DNA of 58,937 bases. It comes from Rhodobiaceae bacterium (GTDB lineage Bacteria; Pseudomonadota; Alphaproteobacteria; Rhizobiales; JANQQB01). The notes under the pieces are model-generated. The model was not told the DNA's origin, ran no database searches, and saw nothing but the letters and a program-made list of their open reading frames with translations. This document shows, one piece after another, positions 9,786 through 19,771 of the stretch (within the stretch, counting starts at the first letter, position 1; the number at the start of each line of letters is the position of its first letter). The stretch spans positions 1 through 58,937 of the forward strand of contig JANQQB010000058.1 in assembly GCA_028285165.1 (NCBI GenBank), written 5' to 3'. Position numbers and translations under genes: made by a program.

Positions 9786-11336
9786 TTACTGGGGCGCTTC
9801 GAACCGGGTATCGGCCCGGGCGCTTTCTGCACCGTCGGCCTCGCGCACGACGATGGTAAAGTCGGTGATGGTCGCTTCGATCGCATCCGCGGGCACCGTG
9901 ATGAAGGCGCGCACGTTGCGAAGTTGATTGGCTTCCACGGGTACGCGCCATTCCGCGCCTTGCGGCTGATCGATGCCGGTCAGCCGCAGAGATGCGCCCG
10001 GCAGTCCTTCCAGCGTGACCAGGAAACTGCGCGGTTCGATGCGCATGTTCAGGATCTTGAGCTGGTAGCCGTTGCGGATCGATCCGTCGCTGAGCCGCAC
10101 GTAGACCGGATTGCGGTCGCGCAACACGTTGACGTCGAGGCGGTCGCGCACGAACAACGCCGTCAACAATGCCAGGCCGATGGCGCAGTATATGGCGGTA
10201 TAGATGAGGGTGCGTGGCCGGATCACATGCCGCCAGTTGAACGGGCCGGTGTCGGTCGACAATCTGCCGTCCGGCGTGCGGATGCGCGTCGGATCGATGG
10301 GCGCGGCCGGATCGCCGCCGGTCGCCAGCGCCATGTTACGACTATAGGTGTCGAGGGTGGCATAGGAGATCAGGCCCTTGTCCCGGCCGACCTTCTCCAT
10401 GACGCCATCGCACGCGTCGATGCACAGGGCGCAGGTGATGCATTCCAATTGCTGGCCGTCGCGAATGTCGATGCCCATCGGACAAACGGCGACGCAGGCA
10501 TTGCAGTCGACGCAATCGCCGACAACCTCACCGGCCGCCGCGGACTTCTTTGCGTGCCGCGTGCGTGGCTCGCCGCGCCAATCGTTGTAGGTGACGGTCA
10601 GCGAGTGCTCGTCGAGCATGGCGGCCTGAACCCGCGGCCACGGGCACATATAGGTGCAGACCTGCTCGCGCATCAGGCCGCCGAAAACGTAGGTCGTGGC
10701 GGTCAGGATTGCGACGGTGATGTAGGCGATCGGATGGGCCTGACTGGTGATGAAATCCCAGGCGAGCGTCGGAGCGTCCGCAAAATAAAAGATCCACGCG
10801 CCGCCGGTCGCCACGCCGATCAGCAGCCAGACCACATGTTTGGCTGTGCGTTTTGCGACCTTGGACGAGGTCCACGGCGCCTTGTCGAGACGGATCCGGG
10901 CATTGCGGTCGCCTTCGAAGAACCGTTCGACCACCAGGAAAAGGTCGACCCAGACGGTCTGCGGACAGGTGTATCCGCACCAGGCCCGGCCGACCGTGGA
11001 GGTGACCAGGAACAGGCCGATACCGGCCATGACCAGCATGCCCGCAACAAAGAAGAATTCGTGCGGCCAGATCTCGATGAAAAAGAAGTAGAACCGCCGA
11101 TTGGCCATATCGACCAGCACGGCCTGGTCCGGGGCATAGGGACCGCGGTCCCAGCGCAGCCAGGGCGTGATGTAGTAGATGCCGAGCGTCACCGCCATGA
11201 TGATCCATTTGAGCGACCGGAAATACCCGGTCGCCCGCTTTGGATGGATCTTCTGCCGGGCCGCATAAAGCTGTCTGTTCTGCTTTGAATTGACGGCTTC
11301 GGCATCAAAGGTTTCGACGGCAGTTTCGCTCGCCAT
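9786..11336 (-). CDS. ccoG: Cytochrome c oxidase accessory protein CcoG (FixG)
   Basis: GYTCPQTVWVDLFLVVER, ferredoxin motifs CVDCNACVAVCPMGIDIRDG and CITCALCIDACD. Confidence 0.95.
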   Translation of the reverse strand: MASETAVETFDAEAVNSKQNRQLYAARQKIHPKRATGYFRSLKWIIMAVTLGIYYITPWLRWDRGPYAPDQAVLVDMANRRFYFFFIEIWPHEFFFVAGMLVMAGIGLFLVTSTVGRAWCGYTCPQTVWVDLFLVVERFFEGDRNARIRLDKAPWTSSKVAKRTAKHVVWLLIGVATGGAWIFYFADAPTLAWDFITSQAHPIAYITVAILTATTYVFGGLMREQVCTYMCPWPRVQAAMLDEHSLTVTYNDWRGEPRTRHAKKSAAAGEVVGDCVDCNACVAVCPMGIDIRDGQQLECITCALCIDACDGVMEKVGRDKGLISYATLDTYSRNMALATGGDPAAPIDPTRIRTPDGRLSTDTGPFNWRHVIRPRTLIYTAIYCAIGLALLTALFVRDRLDVNVLRDRNPVYVRLSDGSIRNGYQLKILNMRIEPRSFLVTLEGLPGASLRLTGIDQPQGAEWRVPVEANQLRNVRAFITVPADAIEATITDFTIVVREADGAESARADTRFEAPQ

Positions 11337-11369
11337 GGCAGCTCCGGTCCAGGCTGTGAGAGGTCGCGT

Positions 11370-12254
11370 TTACTCTTCCGCGGGCGGTTCTTCGCCACCG
11401 CCCAGACTGTGCACATAAAGGGCCAATTGTTTGACCGAGGCTTCACCCAGCCGTGCGCCCCAGGGCGGCATCACGCCATGCCTGGGCTGTGCGATCTGCA
11501 GGGCGATCTCATCCGCGGTCCCGCCATACAGCCACAGGGCATCGGACAGACGCGGCGCGCCGAAATCACGACCGCCTTCGCCGGCTTCGCCGTGGCAGGC
11601 CGCACAGTTTTCCGCATAGGGCTCGGCACCGCGGGCGGCGGCCTCCGCATTGTGGTCAAGGCTGGCGAGCTGCATCACGTACTGGGTGATGTCGCTGATT
11701 TGCGCGCGTTCAAGCAGCCCGTCTCCGAAGGCGGGCATTTCTGAAAACCGCGCTTCGTCGTCATCCTGGTTGCGCACACCGTGTTTGATGGTGACGTAAA
11801 GCGCATCCAGATGGCCGCCCCAGATCCAGTCGTCGTCGTTCAGGTTGGGATAGCCCGGTGCGCCCTGGGCGCCCGATCCGTGGCATTGCGAACAATTCAC
11901 CTTGTAGAGGGATTCGCCGCCGGCGACGGCAAAGCGCAGAAGGTCTTCATCCTTTCGGATGTCCTCGAGCGGCGTGGTTTCAATGCGCGTCAGCCGGTCT
12001 GCGTTCGCCTCACGAACCGCGGCCAATTCCTGTTCCACGACCTGGCGGTTGGTGACGCCGGAAATGCCCATCGTCGAACCTTCGATGAGGGGAATGGCCG
12101 GATAGTAAAGCATGTAGCCCACAGACCAGATGATGGTCGCATAGAAGGTCCACAGCCACCAGCGGGGCAGGGGCGTGTTGAGTTCCTTGATCCCGTCCCA
12201 TTCGTGACCGGTCGTTTCTGTGCCGCTAATCTCGTCAACTTCATTGGTCGCCAT
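11370..12254 (-). CDS. ccoP: cbb3-type cytochrome c oxidase subunit III (diheme CcoP)
   Basis: Two CxxCH motifs (CSQCH, CAACH) and N-terminal TM segment. Confidence 0.95.
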   Translation of the reverse strand: MATNEVDEISGTETTGHEWDGIKELNTPLPRWWLWTFYATIIWSVGYMLYYPAIPLIEGSTMGISGVTNRQVVEQELAAVREANADRLTRIETTPLEDIRKDEDLLRFAVAGGESLYKVNCSQCHGSGAQGAPGYPNLNDDDWIWGGHLDALYVTIKHGVRNQDDDEARFSEMPAFGDGLLERAQISDITQYVMQLASLDHNAEAAARGAEPYAENCAACHGEAGEGGRDFGAPRLSDALWLYGGTADEIALQIAQPRHGVMPPWGARLGEASVKQLALYVHSLGGGEEPPAEE

Positions 12255-12258
12255 GGGA

Positions 12259-12408
12259 TCAGTCCTCTTTCAGCGGTATCTGCGCATTCTCGTCGGCGGT
12301 GCGTTTGCTGCCCGGCCGGAAGGTGAAAATCACGATGGCGACAAAGACGACCACCAGGTAGAGCAAGCCCCAGGAATCCGCAGCCTGGCGCAGGGTTTCG
12401 TAATCCAT
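12259..12408 (-). CDS. ccoQ: cbb3-type cytochrome c oxidase subunit CcoQ/FixQ
   Basis: 49 aa MDYETLRQAADSWGLLYLVVVFVAIVIFTFRPGSKRTADENAQIPLKED, absent from ORF track; between ccoO and ccoP. Confidence 0.93.
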   Translation of the reverse strand: MDYETLRQAADSWGLLYLVVVFVAIVIFTFRPGSKRTADENAQIPLKED

Positions 12409-12420
12409 TGATCAATCCTC

Positions 12421-13155
12421 CTAGCGCAGGTTTTCTTCGGCTTGGTAGGTTTCGAAATCGACCAGCGTGCCGAGCATCTGCAGATAGGCGACAAGCGCGT
12501 CCATCTCGGTCAGATTGGCCGCATCGCCATCGAAATTGCTGACGACCGCCTTCGGATAGCGTTCGCCGACGGCATCGGCTCCGTCGCTGTCGGGATTGGC
12601 CTGGGCACGCATGTCGGTGAGCGCGTTTTCAACCATTTCGTCGGTGTACGGCACGCCGACGGCCCGATTGGCGGACAGTCTTGCGGCGATGTCGTCGGCC
12701 TTCAACTGGGTTGTGGCCAGAAAGGCGTAGCTCGGCATGATCGATTCGGGCACGACGCTCTTGGGGTCGATGAGGTGGGCGACGTGCCAATCATCCGAAT
12801 AACGCCCACCCACCCGGGCCAGATCCGGCCCGGTGCGCTTCGACCCCCATTGGAACGGGTGGTCGTACATGCTTTCGGCAGCCAGGGAATAATGCCCGTA
12901 GCGTTCCACTTCGTCGCGGAACGGGCGGATCATCTGACTGTGGCAGACATAACATCCCTCACGGATGTAGATGTCGCGTCCCGCCAGTTCCAGCGGTGAG
13001 TAGGGACGCATGCCTTCGACCTTTTCGATCGTGTTCTTGACGTAGAATAGAGGCACGATCTCGACGATGCCGCCGATCAGAACGACCACCAGCGACAACA
13101 CCATAAGAAGGCTGACATTGCGCTCGATCTTGGCGTGGCTTTTCAGGATCTGCAT
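12421..13155 (-). CDS. ccoO: cbb3-type cytochrome c oxidase subunit II (CcoO)
   Basis: [37 protein letters not shown] heme c motif. Confidence 0.96.
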   Translation of the reverse strand: MQILKSHAKIERNVSLLMVLSLVVVLIGGIVEIVPLFYVKNTIEKVEGMRPYSPLELAGRDIYIREGCYVCHSQMIRPFRDEVERYGHYSLAAESMYDHPFQWGSKRTGPDLARVGGRYSDDWHVAHLIDPKSVVPESIMPSYAFLATTQLKADDIAARLSANRAVGVPYTDEMVENALTDMRAQANPDSDGADAVGERYPKAVVSNFDGDAANLTEMDALVAYLQMLGTLVDFETYQAEENLR

Positions 13156-13160
13156 GGTTC

Positions 13161-14807
13161 TTACTCCGCGGGAACGGGGGCCGCACCGGTGGCGCCCATG
13201 GGCACTTCGTCGCGCAGGTCGCCACGGATCGTGCGGGTGATGTTGTAGGCCATGATGAGCGCTCCGATCAGGTAGAGCAGGCCACCGAACATGCGCATGA
13301 CATATTCAGGATGGATGGCCGTCACGGTCTCGATGAAGGAGTTCACGAGGAAACCCTGATCGTCGTATTCACGCCACATCAGGCCCTGGGTGATGCCGGC
13401 CACCCACATCACGGCGGCGTAGATCACGATGCCGATTGTGGCGAGCCAGAGATGCCAGTTCACCAGGCGCAGCGAATACAGCCGCTCGCGGTTCCACAAT
13501 TTCGGCACCAGGTAGTAGACCGCGCCGAAGGAGATCATGCCGACCCAGCCGAGCGCGCCGGAATGCACGTGGCCGATCGTCCAGTCGGTGTAGTGCGACA
13601 GCGAATTGACCGACTTGATGGACATCATCGGACCTTCAAAGGTCGACATGCCGTAAAACGCGATGGACAGGACGAACATGCGCAGGATCGGGTCGGTGCG
13701 CAGCTTGTCCCAGGCGCCGGACAAGGTCATCAGGCCGTTGATCATGCCGCCCCAGGACGGCATCCACAGCATGATCGAGAACACCATGCCCAGCGTCTGC
13801 GCCCAATCAGGGAGCGCGGTGTAATGCAGGTGGTGGGGCCCGGCCCAGATGTACAGGAAGATCAGCGCCCAGAAGTGGATGATCGACAGGCGGTAGGAAT
13901 AGACCGGCCGGCCGGCCTGTTTCGGCACGAAATAGTACATCATGCCGAGGAAGCCTGCGGTCAGGAAGAAGCCGACCGCGTTATGGCCGTACCACCATTG
14001 TGTGAGGGCGTCCTGAACGCCTGAAAAGGCGGAATAGCTCTTGGCGCCAAGGAACGAGACCGGGACGGCCAGGTTGTTCACCACGTGAAGCATGGCAATG
14101 GTGATGATGAAGGCCAGATAGAACCAGTTCGCCACGTAGATGTGCGGTTCCTTGCGCTTCATCAGCGTGCCGACGAAGACGATCAGATAGGCGACCCAGA
14201 CCACCGTCAGCCACAGATCGACATACCATTCGGGTTCGGCGTATTCGCGGGACTGGGTGATGCCGAGCACGTACCCGGTGGCCGCGAGCACGATGAACGC
14301 CTGGTAGCCCCAGAACACGAACCAGGCCGTGCCGTTGCTGAACAGATTGGCGCGGCAGGTGCGTTGCACCACGTAGAAGGAGGTGGCGAGCAGGGCATTG
14401 CCGCCGAATGCAAAAATCACGGCCGAGGTGTGGACCGGACGCAGCCTGCCGAAGTTCAGATAGGGCTCGATGTTGAGCTCCGGCCAAGCCAGTTGCGCGG
14501 CGATCAGCACGCCGACCAGAAGACCGACGACACCCCAGAACATGGTGGCGATCACGCCGTATCGCACAACGCCATCGTCGTAGTCCGGCCGGGCGTCCCC
14601 GCCAGCCGCCACGGCGACCGTCTGATCGGGCGTCTGTCCGGCCGCGGAGAAGTCCATGCGCCGGAAAATGAAGATCGAACTTCCGAGCAGAATGAGCAGA
14701 ACAATCCAGGCGTGTGCCTGAAACAGGGAATCATGCGCGAATGCTGCGCCCATCAAAGCGAACAGCGAGCCGATGAGCAGCGCGATGAGAAGGAAACCGT
14801 TATTCAT
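13161..14807 (-). CDS. ccoN: cbb3-type cytochrome c oxidase subunit I (CcoN)
   Basis: [40 protein letters not shown]; start set to MNNGFLL (14807). Confidence 0.96.
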   Translation of the reverse strand: MNNGFLLIALLIGSLFALMGAAFAHDSLFQAHAWIVLLILLGSSIFIFRRMDFSAAGQTPDQTVAVAAGGDARPDYDDGVVRYGVIATMFWGVVGLLVGVLIAAQLAWPELNIEPYLNFGRLRPVHTSAVIFAFGGNALLATSFYVVQRTCRANLFSNGTAWFVFWGYQAFIVLAATGYVLGITQSREYAEPEWYVDLWLTVVWVAYLIVFVGTLMKRKEPHIYVANWFYLAFIITIAMLHVVNNLAVPVSFLGAKSYSAFSGVQDALTQWWYGHNAVGFFLTAGFLGMMYYFVPKQAGRPVYSYRLSIIHFWALIFLYIWAGPHHLHYTALPDWAQTLGMVFSIMLWMPSWGGMINGLMTLSGAWDKLRTDPILRMFVLSIAFYGMSTFEGPMMSIKSVNSLSHYTDWTIGHVHSGALGWVGMISFGAVYYLVPKLWNRERLYSLRLVNWHLWLATIGIVIYAAVMWVAGITQGLMWREYDDQGFLVNSFIETVTAIHPEYVMRMFGGLLYLIGALIMAYNITRTIRGDLRDEVPMGATGAAPVPAE

Positions 14808-14887
14808 GTCTGGAGCCCCAAGAAAAAATGCCCGGAACGGGCGGGCGTATGCCAGAATCATGCTGCGGACTTATGGGCGCTACCGTA

Positions 14888-14901
14888 TTGATCCAGATCA
14901 A
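14888..14901. promoter_or_regulatory. FNR/FixK/Anr-type box TTGATCCAGATCAA upstream of ccoN
   Basis: Perfect TTGAT-N4-ATCAA, about 80 bp upstream of the ccoN start. Confidence 0.9.
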
Positions 14902-14992
14902 GAGGGCCGGCATTCATGCTGCGGTGCGGCATAATGTGCGCGCAACCTCAGGGCGACTACTCTCAGAATCGATTGCCGGTTCGGTTCGAGTT

Positions 14993-16252
14993 TTAGACGA
15001 GACCCCCGATCTCGCGGATCGTGTCCCTGATCGCGGAAGCGTCGGCATCGCGCCGTGCAGCCGCGACACCGGCGGCCTCGCCGCTGGCGAAACCGGTCCC
15101 CATCACGCGGACGGATCCGTAGGCGGTCGCATCGGCGCCGATGACACGGCCGGCGTAATACAGGTTGTCGAGACCGCGGGCGCGCAGGGCATCAAGCGGG
15201 ATGTGCGCATAGCCGTCGCCGCCGACGGGGATGTAGACCGGTTTGCCGGCCTCGCCGTGCAATTCGGCCGGCCAGGCCGCACGCGCGACGCCGTCGGCAC
15301 GCTGCCGGCCGGTGCGCAGATCCTCGCCGGTCATTTCATACCGAGCCTCGGGGTGGCGGCTTTCACGAATGCCGATCTGTGGCCCGGTCTGGACCAGATG
15401 ACAGGCTTCGAATCCCGCAACCTCGCGGCGCAGGAGCGCCACGTAATCATGGGCCGCGGCGCGCATGGTCCGTTCGGCCTCAGAAATCGTCCGTGACGAT
15501 AGATCGCCGAGCGGCAGGTCGATGATCATCCACCACATGTCGCCGCTGCCCGGCAGGCGCGTGTAAATGCCGCCGTCCGTGCGCGCACTCGGGTAAGCGC
15601 CGCCTTCCTGCGCATAGCGTGCCAGCGCCGCGACGAGTGCCGCCCGATCGATGGTCATGTCGTGGGCGAGGCCACCGATGCGGATCGGGGCGGTCGCCGC
15701 CTGGAGATGGCCCGTTTCGTCGCCGACGCGATGGGCGAGACCGGCAACCAGGGCAAGGTTCGCGTCGCCGGTCGCATCGACGAAGGCTTCGGCGACAATT
15801 CGGCTGCGTCCGTCCATGCCGGCGGCGACGACGGATTCGATCGCGTGGGCGGTACGGCTGGCCGCGGCCACGCGGGTATGCAGCAGGACATCGACACCAT
15901 GGTCGGCAAGCACACGGTCAAGGGCCCGTTTCACGCCTTCCGGTTCGAGCAGAATGATCCAGTTGCCGGTTGTCTCGGATCGGAACGGCTGGCCGTCCAT
16001 GCCGAGCCGCCGCAATTCGTCGCGCACGAGATAGGCCGCGCCGGCGATTGCCGGGATCGGATCCGGGCCCTGCTGAAAGAAGCCGCAATAGGCGAGCACC
16101 TGCGAATGCGTCGCGGCGCCGCCCAGAAAACCGTATTTCTCGATCAGGCAGGTCCGGGCGCCGGCGCGTGCAGCGCCGAGCGCTGCGCCGACGCCGCCCG
16201 CGCCGCCGCCGGCAACCACTACGTCGTATTCGGATTCCGCCTTGCGGCTCAT
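14993..16252 (-). CDS. FAD-dependent oxidoreductase (FAD_oxidored type)
   Basis: YDVVVAGGGAGGVGAALGAARAGARTCLIEK; C-terminal GSVRVMGTGFASGEAAGVAA. Confidence 0.8.
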   Translation of the reverse strand: MSRKAESEYDVVVAGGGAGGVGAALGAARAGARTCLIEKYGFLGGAATHSQVLAYCGFFQQGPDPIPAIAGAAYLVRDELRRLGMDGQPFRSETTGNWIILLEPEGVKRALDRVLADHGVDVLLHTRVAAASRTAHAIESVVAAGMDGRSRIVAEAFVDATGDANLALVAGLAHRVGDETGHLQAATAPIRIGGLAHDMTIDRAALVAALARYAQEGGAYPSARTDGGIYTRLPGSGDMWWMIIDLPLGDLSSRTISEAERTMRAAAHDYVALLRREVAGFEACHLVQTGPQIGIRESRHPEARYEMTGEDLRTGRQRADGVARAAWPAELHGEAGKPVYIPVGGDGYAHIPLDALRARGLDNLYYAGRVIGADATAYGSVRVMGTGFASGEAAGVAAARRDADASAIRDTIREIGGLV

Positions 16253-17058
16253 ACCCGCCAGCCGAGCAACCGGTTCTCGATCGCGCCGATTGCCGTGCTG
16301 AGCACGACGCCCATGATCGACAGGATGGTCACGCCGGCAAACAGGCGTTCCAGATCGTAAAGCGATCCGGCTTCCAGGATGTAGGCGCCGACACCGTATT
16401 CCGCACCGAGCATTTCTGCAGCGACTAGCAGAATGATCGCGATCGCGAGGCTGACCCGCAGGCCGGACAGAATGCCGGGCATCGCGCCGGGCAGCACGAT
16501 CTTGGTGACGATCGACGTCCAGGACAGGCTGAAACTCTGGCCCATGCGGATCAGCGTGCGGTCGACATTGTCGACCGCGCCATAGGTCGCGACCACGGTC
16601 GGCGTGAACGTGCCAAACGCGATGAGCGCGTATTTCGAGGCTTCGTCAATTCCGAACCAGATGACGAAGAGCGGCAAGAGCGCAATCTTGGGGATCGGGA
16701 AGATCGCCGCGACAAGCGGCACAAGGCCGGCGCGGATGAAGGAAAACAGTCCGATCAGCACCCCGACGCCGATGCCAAGCGAGGCGCCGATCGCCGCGCC
16801 AATGAAAAGCCGAGACAGCGAGGGCAAGAGGTGTTTCCACAAGAGACCCGTCGTCCACAAATCGACAAACGTGGACACCACGTCCGACGGGCGCGGCATG
16901 GTGAGCGCGGAAATGAAGCCCAGCCGGGTGCCGAATTCCAGAAAGACGATCAGCACGACAAAAACCAGCGGGCCGACCCAGCGTTTCGCCTTCGGCGCAA
17001 AACCGCCGCCGCGAAAGACAACCGTGCGCTCGACGGGAGAGAGGGCGGTTTCAGACAT
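16249..17058 (-). CDS. ABC transporter permease, NitT/TauT type
   Basis: SsuC/TauC-like TM protein; ATGA overlap with the FAD gene. Confidence 0.88.
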   Translation of the reverse strand: MSETALSPVERTVVFRGGGFAPKAKRWVGPLVFVVLIVFLEFGTRLGFISALTMPRPSDVVSTFVDLWTTGLLWKHLLPSLSRLFIGAAIGASLGIGVGVLIGLFSFIRAGLVPLVAAIFPIPKIALLPLFVIWFGIDEASKYALIAFGTFTPTVVATYGAVDNVDRTLIRMGQSFSLSWTSIVTKIVLPGAMPGILSGLRVSLAIAIILLVAAEMLGAEYGVGAYILEAGSLYDLERLFAGVTILSIMGVVLSTAIGAIENRLLGWRV

Positions 17059-17818
17059 CGATCAATTCCTGGTCTGCGGCCATGGCCTCGGCGCGCATCA
17101 GGGTCCAGAGATGTTTCTGGTGGACCTCGAGATCGGCATCGCCGAACTCGCGGTCGCTAAGCGGCTTGTCGATGGCGACGATCTCGCGGATCCGGCCGGG
17201 ACGCCGCGACAGGACCACGATGGAATGTCCGAGCCGCACGGCCTCGTGCAGGTTGTGGGTGACATAGACGGCGGTGAACGGCTGGCGGGTCCACAAGCCG
17301 ACCAGATCGTCCATCAGGAGTTCGCGGGTCTGGCTGTCGAGCGCGGAAAGCGGCTCGTCCATCAGCATGACCGCCGGCTTGACGGCAAGCGCGCGGGCGA
17401 TCGCCACCCGCTGCTTCATGCCGCCGGACAATTGTTTGGGCAATGTCTTGCGGAAATCGGAGAGTTTGGTGCGGGCAAGCACGTCGGCGATGATCGTTTC
17501 GGCATCGGCGCCGCGAATGCCGTGGTCTTCCAGGACCAGGCTGACATTGCCTTCCACCGTGCGCCAGGGCAGCAGGGCGAAATCCTGGAAAATGTAGGTC
17601 AGCGGATTGATGCTTTCCGCCGGCGGCTCTCCGACTTGCACGATGCGCCCGGATGTCGGGCGCTCAAGACCACCGATCAGACGCAACAGGGTCGACTTGC
17701 CGCATCCGGAGGGGCCGACGATGCAGACGATCCGTCCGGCCGGGATTTCCAGATCGATGTCCCGCAGAACCTCCGTCTCGCCGTAGGCATGCCTGATCGC
17801 CTGAAGATGGAGGTCCAT
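17051..17818 (-). CDS. ABC transporter ATP-binding protein, NitT/TauT type
   Basis: GPSGCGKSTLLRLIGGLERP, LSGGMKQRVAIARALAVKPAVMLMDEPLSALD. Confidence 0.93.
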   Translation of the reverse strand: MDLHLQAIRHAYGETEVLRDIDLEIPAGRIVCIVGPSGCGKSTLLRLIGGLERPTSGRIVQVGEPPAESINPLTYIFQDFALLPWRTVEGNVSLVLEDHGIRGADAETIIADVLARTKLSDFRKTLPKQLSGGMKQRVAIARALAVKPAVMLMDEPLSALDSQTRELLMDDLVGLWTRQPFTAVYVTHNLHEAVRLGHSIVVLSRRPGRIREIVAIDKPLSDREFGDADLEVHQKHLWTLMRAEAMAADQELIDV

Positions 17819-17865
17819 TGTGTTGGTATCCGCTTTTCATTCCAGAAGGCGACCGCATCCGGGGT

Positions 17866-17889
17866 GCGGGACGGGCGGACCCGTCCCGC
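17866..17889. terminator. Perfect 10-bp stem-loop GCGGGACGGG-CGGA-CCCGTCCCGC between the solute-binding gene and the ATPase gene
   Basis: Inverted repeat read directly; no U-tract, so more likely an mRNA-stabilising intercistronic stem. Confidence 0.6.
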
Positions 17890-17897
17890 TTATCGGG

Positions 17898-18911
17898 CTA
17901 TGACGCTTCGACGTAGGATTTGTCGACCAGGGTGTCGAGCGTGACCGAGGGCTTGATCAGGTCTTCGGACTTGAACCAGTCGATCTGGTCCTGGATCGAG
18001 GCGACGTTCATCGACGCGTTCTTGTTGATGCGCATGGCGCCGTTGCGGATGCTGACGGAGGCCTTTTCATAGGGCCGGTCGGCATAGACATATTTGTGGA
18101 TCAGCTTGACCATTTCCTCGGCGGCGTCGTCGCCGGCTGTCTTGTCAACCAGGGCGGCGTTGAAATCGTCGGCACCGCGGGAGAACGCCTTCAGGAACGC
18201 CTCCGTCTTTGCCCGTTCGCCCGAGGCATTATCGGCGGACGTAAAGACTGTCGTTACCTGATAGTTCGGCAGGTAATCCGCGATATCGCCGATAATGTGC
18301 ACGGCGCCGGCGCCGGCCAGCGGCTTGGCGATGTGCGGAACGATCGACCAGGCATCGACCTGGCCGGTCTTGATGGCACCGATGATCGCGCCGACCTTTT
18401 GCAGCGGCTTGTAGGACATCGAGACGCCTTCTTTCGCGGCGACCTTGGAGCCCATGTAGTGGAAGGACGACCCGGACTGGGTCACGGCAAAAGTCTTGCC
18501 GTCCAGTTTCGAGGGATCGGTCACGCCGGCGTCGAAGGCGGCCTTGGAGACGAGGATCTTCTGGCCGTCGATGCCGGGTTCCTCCGACAAGGCGCCGCCG
18601 ATGACTTTCGCCGCGCCCTTTTCGGCCAGTGAAATCAGACCGCCGGACACAGCGGTCACGGCGTAGTCGGCATCGCCGGACGCGATCGCCACGGCCATGG
18701 GCTGGGCGGCCTGGAAGAACTTGAACTCGACGTCGAGGCCGGCTTCGGAAAAATATCCGCGTTCGAAGGCGACAAAACTGGCGGCGTGGCTTGTGAAGCG
18801 CAAGGCGCCGACCTTCACTTTGGTGCTGGCAAGCGCAGGCATTCCGATAAGGGACGCCGCGGCGGCCCCTCCCATCAGGCCGAGCGTGTGCCGTCTGCTG
18901 ATCGCTGTCAT
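17898..18911 (-). CDS. ABC transporter substrate-binding protein (SsuA/TauA/NMT1-like), Tat-like signal
   Basis: MTAISRRHTLGLMGGAAAASLIGMPALAS; GGAGG-like SD before 18911. Confidence 0.88.
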   Translation of the reverse strand: MTAISRRHTLGLMGGAAAASLIGMPALASTKVKVGALRFTSHAASFVAFERGYFSEAGLDVEFKFFQAAQPMAVAIASGDADYAVTAVSGGLISLAEKGAAKVIGGALSEEPGIDGQKILVSKAAFDAGVTDPSKLDGKTFAVTQSGSSFHYMGSKVAAKEGVSMSYKPLQKVGAIIGAIKTGQVDAWSIVPHIAKPLAGAGAVHIIGDIADYLPNYQVTTVFTSADNASGERAKTEAFLKAFSRGADDFNAALVDKTAGDDAAEEMVKLIHKYVYADRPYEKASVSIRNGAMRINKNASMNVASIQDQIDWFKSEDLIKPSVTLDTLVDKSYVEAS

Positions 18912-18981
18912 GGTTTTCCTCCCTTTCAAGGCGCGCCCGGAGCGGATGCGCCTGTTGATCCCTGTTCAGCGGCTTTCCGAG

Positions 18982-19647
18982 TCAGGGGTTTCCAAGAACG
19001 GATTCGATCACGGCGGTCAGCGCTGCGACGGCGCGGTCCGCGTCGCGATCGAGAATGGCGGCCACCAGATCGGCATGCCACCTGGTTTCGGCGGCGAAAT
19101 CGAATTGGCCTTCGCGCAGGGCGGCCAGGCGAAACCGGCGCGACTGGTCGTAGAGTTGTGCCTGGAGGGCGATCAGCCGCGGCGATTCACAGGCTTCCAC
19201 AAGGCTGGCATGAAACTGCCGGTTGGCTTCGTCCCAGGCAAGAGCCGCCTCGACCGGTTCCGCCATCACGTCGTCGCGGGCGCGGCCGAGCGCATGCTGC
19301 GCGGCAATGACCCGGCCTTCCCAGGCCACGTCGCCGTTTTCGAGCGACCAGCCCAAGCCGAGCCGTTCGATCTCGGTGCGCAGGCGCACGATGTCCTTGA
19401 GATCGTCTTCGGTTGCTGACGCGACCCGGAATCCGCGCTGGGCGGTCGCCTCGACGAGACCTTCCGCGGTGAGCAGCGTCAACGCCTCGCGCATGGAATG
19501 GGTCGATCCGCCGTAGCGCGCGCGCAATTCCTCGATCTTGAGCTTCTTGTCCGGGGGCAGGTCACCGAAAGATATATCGCGGCGGACGGCGCTGGCGATC
19601 AGCCCGACGACCGTTTCGTTTTCCGAACTCTTGCGCGTGAAGATCAT
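18982..19647 (-). CDS. GntR-family transcriptional regulator (FCD type)
   Basis: N-terminal wHTH, GSTHSMREALTLLTAEGLVEATAQRGFRV; FCD-like C-terminus. Confidence 0.88.
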   Translation of the reverse strand: MIFTRKSSENETVVGLIASAVRRDISFGDLPPDKKLKIEELRARYGGSTHSMREALTLLTAEGLVEATAQRGFRVASATEDDLKDIVRLRTEIERLGLGWSLENGDVAWEGRVIAAQHALGRARDDVMAEPVEAALAWDEANRQFHASLVEACESPRLIALQAQLYDQSRRFRLAALREGQFDFAAETRWHADLVAAILDRDADRAVAALTAVIESVLGNP

Positions 19648-19771
19648 ATTTTTGACTATTTCCCAAAATGTGTCATATTTTTACATCTATGCAACAAACA
19701 ATGTCAACGCCGCTGCTTACCCCGATGTAACCAAAGGGTGCAAGCATGCCGGTTCGGAAACACATGCCAAT

